Of a stretch of DNA of 64,000 nucleotides, positions 59,668 to 64,000 are shown in pieces. The stretch lies in NCBI GenBank assembly GCA_029202845.1, contig CP119315.1, positions 1,371,501 to 1,435,500 on the forward strand, in the 5' to 3' direction. The translations under genes were made by a program, and so were the position numbers. The DNA is from Candidatus Sphingomonas colombiensis. Lineage in GTDB: Bacteria; Pseudomonadota; Alphaproteobacteria; Sphingomonadales; Sphingomonadaceae. The first letter of the stretch is position 1. Each line of letters starts with the position of its first letter. The notes below the pieces were generated by a model. The model was not told the origin of the DNA, searched no databases, and saw only the letters and a program-made list of their open reading frames with translations.

Positions 59668-60192
59668 GTGTCGCACAAACGACTCACATCGCTGTTCGCG
59701 GGTATCGCGCTGCTTCCGGCACTTCCGTTGCTGGTTAGCGCGACTGATCCCTCGTCGAACTTCGCCGATCGTTTGCTTGCTCGTCATAACAGCGAGCGGG
59801 CCGCGATGGGCATCGCGCCGCTCAAATGGGATGAGCGTCTCGCGGGCCGGGCACGCATGTGGGCGAGCCATCTCGCGACGACCGGGCAATTCAAACATGC
59901 TCCCGAGCGCGACGACGAGCCCGAGGGTGAAAACCTGTGGGCTGGCACCAAAGGCGCCTTCACGCTGGAGCGAATGGTCGATGCGTGGATTCGCGAGAAG
60001 CGCTATTTCACGCCCGGGCTGTTTCCTAACAACAGTTCGACCGGCAACGTCAGCGATATCGGTCATTATACCCAATTGATGTGGCGGGAGACCGGCGAGG
60101 TGGGATGCGCGATCGCGCGTGGGCGAGATGAGGATGTGCTCGTCTGTCGCTATAGCGATGCGGGCAATTATATCGGCGAGCGCCCGTTCTAA
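59668..60192 (+). CDS. Exported CAP-domain (SCP/PR-1) protein
   Basis: 174 residues from a GTG at 59668. Signal peptide (KRLTSLFAGIALLPALPLLVSA), then a CAP domain with LLARHNSERAAMGIAPLKWDERLAGRA, the histidine in GQFKHAP, GENLWAG, GHYTQLMWRET and VGCA...VCRYSDAGNY. Secreted or periplasmic; the molecular activity of bacterial CAP proteins is mostly unknown. Confidence 0.9.
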   Translation: MSHKRLTSLFAGIALLPALPLLVSATDPSSNFADRLLARHNSERAAMGIAPLKWDERLAGRARMWASHLATTGQFKHAPERDDEPEGENLWAGTKGAFTLERMVDAWIREKRYFTPGLFPNNSSTGNVSDIGHYTQLMWRETGEVGCAIARGRDEDVLVCRYSDAGNYIGERPF

Positions 60193-60281
60193 CGCGCCTG
60201 CCAGCGCCTCGCGCGCGCAAATAGCGCCGAGGCTAGCGACACCGCTTGACGCGAATAGCGCCACGGCAGAAATTCGCGCGC

Positions 60282-60677
60282 ATGGAACATCTCGATCTAT
60301 CCGAGTCCGAATGGCGTCGGCGGTTGACGCCCGAACAATATCATGTGCTGCGCGAAGCCGGCACCGAGCGCGCTTTCGCGGGCAAATACAATAACAACAA
60401 GGCCGACGGCATCTATCATTGCGCGGCGTGCGAATTGGCATTGTTCGATTCGGCCGACAAATATGATTCGGGCTCGGGCTGGCCGAGCTTCACCCGCCCG
60501 CTTTCGCCCGAGGCGGTGACCGATCATACCGATACCAGCCACGGCATGACCCGCACGGAAACGCGTTGCGCACGCTGCGACAGCCATCTCGGCCACGTCT
60601 TTCCCGATGGCCCGCCACCGACCGGCATGCGTTATTGCATGAATTCGGTCAGCCTCGATTTCCAGCCGAGACGATAA
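60282..60677 (+). CDS. msrB: Peptide-methionine (R)-S-oxide reductase MsrB
   Basis: 131 residues from the ATG at 60282. Zinc cysteines Cys47/Cys50 and Cys96/Cys99, SGSGWPSF substrate loop, GHVFPDGP and catalytic Cys119 in RYCMNSVSLDF. No signal peptide, so a cytosolic repair enzyme for oxidised methionine. Confidence 0.96.
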   Translation: MEHLDLSESEWRRRLTPEQYHVLREAGTERAFAGKYNNNKADGIYHCAACELALFDSADKYDSGSGWPSFTRPLSPEAVTDHTDTSHGMTRTETRCARCDSHLGHVFPDGPPPTGMRYCMNSVSLDFQPRR

Positions 60678-60739
60678 AGCACGGGGCAACGCCGGCTTGT
60701 TAAGCGCCGGCTAAGCCTCTATTCGCTTTAGCCGATCTA

Positions 60740-62896
60740 ATGGCCCGCGCCCCCCGCCCCCGTTCGCCCTGGCGCCGCCGCCTCTCGCTTGCAATCAAGC
60801 TGTTGATTGTGCTCGCGATCCTCGGCATCGGCGCGCTTGTAACCGCAGTTTACGTCACGCGCGCGCAGCTCCCGAGCTATGATCAGCTCAAATCGTCGCC
60901 CAACGGCCAGATGATCCGCGTCCATGCCGCCGATGGCACGGTGATCGTGTCGATCGGCCCTAGCTATGGCGAATGGCTCTCGGCTGATCGCATTCCCAAA
61001 GTGATGCGTGACGCGACGGTCGCGGTTGAGGATCGACGCTTTTACAGCCACTTAGGGGTAGATCCGATCGGCGTCGCGCGGTCGCTCAAGGTACGGCTGG
61101 ATCGTGGGCGCTGGGTGCAGGGCGGATCGACGATCACGCAGCAGCTCGCGCGCAACGTGTTCCTCAACAATCAGAAAAAGTTCGGCCGCAAGTTCCGCGA
61201 ATGGATTCTCGCGCTCGCGATGGAGCGCAAGTTCAGCAAGGACGAGATTCTCGAACTGTATCTGAACAAGGTTTATTATGGCGGCGGCGCTTATGGCATC
61301 GACGCGGCGTCGCGGAAATTCTTCGGGCACGGCGCGGATCACCTGTCGCTCCCGGAGGCGGCGATCATCGCCGGGCTCGTCAAGGCGCCGTCGAACTATT
61401 CCCCCACCGCCGATGCCGCCGCTGCGGTTGGCCGCGCGTCGGTCGTGCTTCAGGCGATGGAAGACAATGGGGTGATCACCGCTGGCGAGGCACGCGCCGC
61501 CGATCCCAAAACGGTCGCGCTCGCGCCGGAGCCGAAGCAGAACAGCGTCCGTTATTTCACTGATTGGGCGCTGCCCCAGCTTGAGCTGCTGATCGACGAG
61601 ACCGAAAAGCCGCTGGAAGTGTGGACGACGCTCGATCTGAACATGCAGCGCGACGCGGATGCCGCGGTCCGGCAGAATGCGCCGTCGGGCGCGCAAGGGG
61701 CACTTGTCGCGCTCGATCGCGATGGCGCGGTGCGCGCGATGGTTGGCGGCAAGGATTATGTCTCCTCAATCTACAACCGCGCGACGCAGGCCGAGCGCCA
61801 GCCCGGCTCCGCGTTCAAGCTGTTCGTCTATCTCGCCGCGCTCGAAGCAGGGAAGACTCCCGAATCGACCGAGATCGATGAGCCGGTGACGATCGATGGC
61901 TGGAGCCCGCGCAACGACTCACGCCGCAATTCCGGGCAGGTGACGCTGCGCACAGCCTTTGCCTATTCGCTGAACACGATCGCCGCCAAACTTGGGCAGC
62001 AGGTCGGCTTCGCGACGGTGGCGGATATGGCGCGGCGCTTCGGCATCACCACCACGGTCAACACCCATCCCTCGATGGTGCTCGGCACCTCCGACGTGCG
62101 ACTGATCGATATGACGCGCGCCTTCGCCAGCGTCGCCAATCAGGGCGTGGCCGTGACGCCCTATGGCATCACCAAGGTGACGACCAACAACGACGTGATC
62201 TACCAGCACGAGGTAGATCGCAGCCGTGTGCTCGTTGCGCCGCAGGTCGCCGCACAGATGATCGACCTGTTGCAGACGACGGTGAACACCGGCACCGGCC
62301 GCGCGGCGCAGATCGGACGCCCGGTGGCGGGGAAGACCGGCACGACCAGTTCGTCAAGGGATGGCTGGTTCCTCGGTTTCTCGTCCGGCCTCACCACGGG
62401 CGTGTGGATGGGCCGCGATGATGCCAAGCCGATCGCCGGGCTGCACGGGGGCACCGCGCCGGCGCGCGCTTTCCATGATTTCATGCTAAAGGCGGTCGCC
62501 AACCGCCCGATCGAGCAATTCGATACGCAGGTAACACTGCCCGAGGCGCAGCTCGAGCCAGATGCGGAAAGCTATTACGGTATCCCCGACAATGGCATGT
62601 TCGTCGATCCGGATGGCAACCCGATAGGCGGCATCCCTGGCTATCCCGACGCCAACCCACCGCCCGTCGTTGATCGAGCCGCGCCGCGCCCTGATCGGCC
62701 GCAGGTGGATGACGATGGCAATGCCATCCCGCCGCCGCAGGAACGGCTCGATCAGGACTGGATCGATCGCGTCACCGGCCGCGATCAGCGTCGTGACCAG
62801 CGTCGCCCGAACAGTGCCGCGCCGCCGCCGAACCAGCCGGGCAATCGGCCACCGCCGCCGGCAATCTATTCCACGGAACCGCGCCCGTACCAGTGA
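60740..62896 (+). CDS. Class A penicillin-binding protein (PBP1-type)
   Basis: 718 residues. N-terminal anchor (17-38), GT51 glycosyltransferase with catalytic Glu97 in VAVEDRRFYSHLG and GGSTITQQLARNVFL, then the transpeptidase with Ser357-x-x-Lys360 (GSAFK), SLN at 410-412 and KTGTT from Lys532. The C-terminal ~110 residues are proline- and arginine-rich and disordered. Polymerises and cross-links peptidoglycan. Its end overlaps the convergent YgjP-type gene by 31 bp. Confidence 0.93.
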   Translation: MARAPRPRSPWRRRLSLAIKLLIVLAILGIGALVTAVYVTRAQLPSYDQLKSSPNGQMIRVHAADGTVIVSIGPSYGEWLSADRIPKVMRDATVAVEDRRFYSHLGVDPIGVARSLKVRLDRGRWVQGGSTITQQLARNVFLNNQKKFGRKFREWILALAMERKFSKDEILELYLNKVYYGGGAYGIDAASRKFFGHGADHLSLPEAAIIAGLVKAPSNYSPTADAAAAVGRASVVLQAMEDNGVITAGEARAADPKTVALAPEPKQNSVRYFTDWALPQLELLIDETEKPLEVWTTLDLNMQRDADAAVRQNAPSGAQGALVALDRDGAVRAMVGGKDYVSSIYNRATQAERQPGSAFKLFVYLAALEAGKTPESTEIDEPVTIDGWSPRNDSRRNSGQVTLRTAFAYSLNTIAAKLGQQVGFATVADMARRFGITTTVNTHPSMVLGTSDVRLIDMTRAFASVANQGVAVTPYGITKVTTNNDVIYQHEVDRSRVLVAPQVAAQMIDLLQTTVNTGTGRAAQIGRPVAGKTGTTSSSRDGWFLGFSSGLTTGVWMGRDDAKPIAGLHGGTAPARAFHDFMLKAVANRPIEQFDTQVTLPEAQLEPDAESYYGIPDNGMFVDPDGNPIGGIPGYPDANPPPVVDRAAPRPDRPQVDDDGNAIPPPQERLDQDWIDRVTGRDQRRDQRRPNSAAPPPNQPGNRPPPPAIYSTEPRPYQ

Positions 62897-63546
62897 AGCG
62901 CTGCGCCATGCGTGCGTAGCCAGCCCCGTTCGGGCGCGGGATCGCGGCCGTAGAGCGTGGTGACCAGCGCGTGAAACGCCGGGCTATGATTCATATGGAT
63001 GCGATGCGCGACCTCATGCGCGGCGGTCGCCTGGCGCACCGCGCGCGGCGCCATCGCCAGTCGCCAGTTATAGCGGATCGTGCCCGATGACGCACAACTG
63101 CCCCAGCGTCCACGCGCGTCGCCGATCGCGACCTTCACCACCTTCACGCCAGCCAGCGCGGCATAATGCGCGGTATCCTCGCTCAGCAGCCGCAGCGATT
63201 CGCGTTTCAGCCATGATTCGACGCGCCGCCCCACCGTTTCGATCGGGCCGCCCAGAATCAGCCGATCGTCGCTGCGCGTCACCCGGCGCGAGGCGGCTTC
63301 GTCCCACGCGATAACCAGCGTCGAATCGTCAAACGGCAGCGTCGTGCCGTGGACAAACGGCCGTCCCGCCGGAAGCGCGGCGCGCTGCCGGGCAAGCCAC
63401 TCAGCTTGCGTCGCGGCCCATGCCAGCGCCGCCTTGGCGGAAGCGCGCGGCGGGATCACCAGCCGTGTGCGCCCGCTTGCCGGATCGAGCGATAGCTTTG
63501 CGCGGCGCGCGCGCGGATGTCGCACCACCTCGATGTCGTCGGTCAC
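62866..63546 (-). CDS. YgjP-like (M48/DUF45-type) metallopeptidase
   Basis: 226 residues from a GTG at 63546 that overlaps the ycgN stop (GTGA); longer frames are not supported. YgjP family: DARGRWGSCASSGTIRYNWRLAMAP followed by HEVAH (177-181) and HMNHSPAF giving the third histidine, a putative zinc protease site. Cytosolic, biological substrate unknown. Confidence 0.9.
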   Translation of the reverse strand: MTDDIEVVRHPRARRAKLSLDPASGRTRLVIPPRASAKAALAWAATQAEWLARQRAALPAGRPFVHGTTLPFDDSTLVIAWDEAASRRVTRSDDRLILGGPIETVGRRVESWLKRESLRLLSEDTAHYAALAGVKVVKVAIGDARGRWGSCASSGTIRYNWRLAMAPRAVRQATAAHEVAHRIHMNHSPAFHALVTTLYGRDPAPERGWLRTHGAALHWYGRGSVE

Positions 63547-63974
63547 AGCACTCGATCGACGATATGGTTCTCGAACTCGCCCGCATCGTCCTCGCTGATC
63601 GTCCAGCCACGCACGGACTGGCCCGCGCGATGCACCGCCTCGGGATCGCCGCACACCAGATAATGCCATTCGGGCAACTGCTCCCCTGCCGCGCGCAGGC
63701 GATAGGCGCAGGTCGAGGGCAGCCAGTCTATCTGGCGAACATTGCGCATGGTGAGCCGCACGCATTCGCTGACATAGGCATGGCGGTGGCGATAATCCGA
63801 ACATCGCCCGCTCCGCCGATCGAGGAGCCGGCAGGCTACGTTGGTCGCGACCAGCTCGCCGGTATCCTCGTCCTCCAGCTTATGGATGCAGCATTTGCCG
63901 CAGCCGTCGCACAAAGCTTCCCATTGCGCGCGGTCGAGCTTTTCGAGCGGGGTATCTTCCCAGAAGCGGCTCAT
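63543..63974 (-). CDS. YcgN-family cysteine-cluster protein (UPF0260)
   Basis: 143 residues from the ATG at 63974, selected because it overlaps the stop of the preceding gene (ATGA). Cysteine cluster CDGCGKCC near the N-terminus, then CRLLD...GRCSDY, ECVRL, STCAYR and LVCGDP, the pattern of the CxxCxxCC (zinc/iron-sulfur-like) YkgJ/YcgN group. Function not established. Coupled on both sides, so part of an operon running in from beyond the window. Confidence 0.9.
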   Translation of the reverse strand: MSRFWEDTPLEKLDRAQWEALCDGCGKCCIHKLEDEDTGELVATNVACRLLDRRSGRCSDYRHRHAYVSECVRLTMRNVRQIDWLPSTCAYRLRAAGEQLPEWHYLVCGDPEAVHRAGQSVRGWTISEDDAGEFENHIVDRVL

Positions 63975-64000
63975 TTCGCCCAACGCTCGATTTCGTCCGC
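63971..64000 (-). CDS. C-terminal end of an upstream gene (partial)
   Basis: Only nine codons and a TGA are visible (ADEIERWAK-stop); the TGA overlaps the ycgN ATG. Too little sequence to identify. Confidence 0.5.
   Translation of the reverse strand, partial: ADEIERWAK

Overview
The window reads as chromosome of a high-GC alphaproteobacterium, most likely a Sphingomonas-type sphingomonad. Supporting signs are a class I lysyl-tRNA synthetase, an imidazole-acetol-phosphate aminotransferase/prephenate dehydrogenase pair next to metX-metW, a PEP-CTERM protein ending in a PEPATW motif, COQ9, a carotenoid hydroxylase and many alphaproteobacterial housekeeping genes with overlapping start/stop codons. 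Genus is an inference from gene content, not a database result.

Layout. 0-6.2 kb: an SDR protein cut by the window edge, an exported M28 peptidase, aminopeptidase N, a GST and a CsaA-like protein. 6.3-12.9 kb: glutamate synthase, with an exported DUF2059 gene wedged between gltD and gltB. 13-14.8 kb: uppP and an NDUFA9-like protein. 14.9-19.9 kb: the accessory region. A tRNA-Leu(CAG) gene is followed by a tyrosine integrase, a DarT ADP-ribosyltransferase toxin and a DarG macrodomain antitoxin. This cassette is bracketed by two identical 158-bp sequences in INVERTED orientation, each carrying the last 15 bases of the tRNA gene. Beyond it lie remnants of another integrase and a deletion-scarred IS3-family element. 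19.9-28.4 kb: a beta-lactamase-fold hydrolase, a HerA/DUF87 ATPase, two exported peptidases, glutamate dehydrogenase and an ABM monooxygenase. 28.6-36.4 kb: tRNA-Gln, ppx-rlmE, lysK-nhaA-deacetylase, crtZ, a PilZ protein and prs. 36.4-45.4 kb: gltX, tonB, the ribDE-ribBA-ribH cluster (ribD apparently starts at CTG), an Old Yellow Enzyme, an EamA transporter and COQ9. 45.4-54 kb: feoAB behind a Fur-box-like site, ssb, an HWE kinase facing a receiver protein, then metW/metX (several apparent frameshifts) and hisC-tyrA. 54-64 kb: ftsEX-ydcF-plsC, a zinc-ribbon protein, tRNA-Leu(GAG), envelope proteins (PEP-CTERM, L,D-transpeptidase, CAP), msrB, a class A PBP, a YgjP-type protease and YcgN.

Functionally the core genes cover nitrogen assimilation (GOGAT and GDH), riboflavin, methionine and aromatic amino acid synthesis, envelope assembly and iron uptake. 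The only clear accessory system is the tRNA-linked integrase-DarTG cassette. DarTG is a known anti-phage toxin-antitoxin family; what looks unusual is its packaging between perfect inverted repeats that include an integration-site sequence. Such an arrangement would permit inversion rather than ordinary excision.
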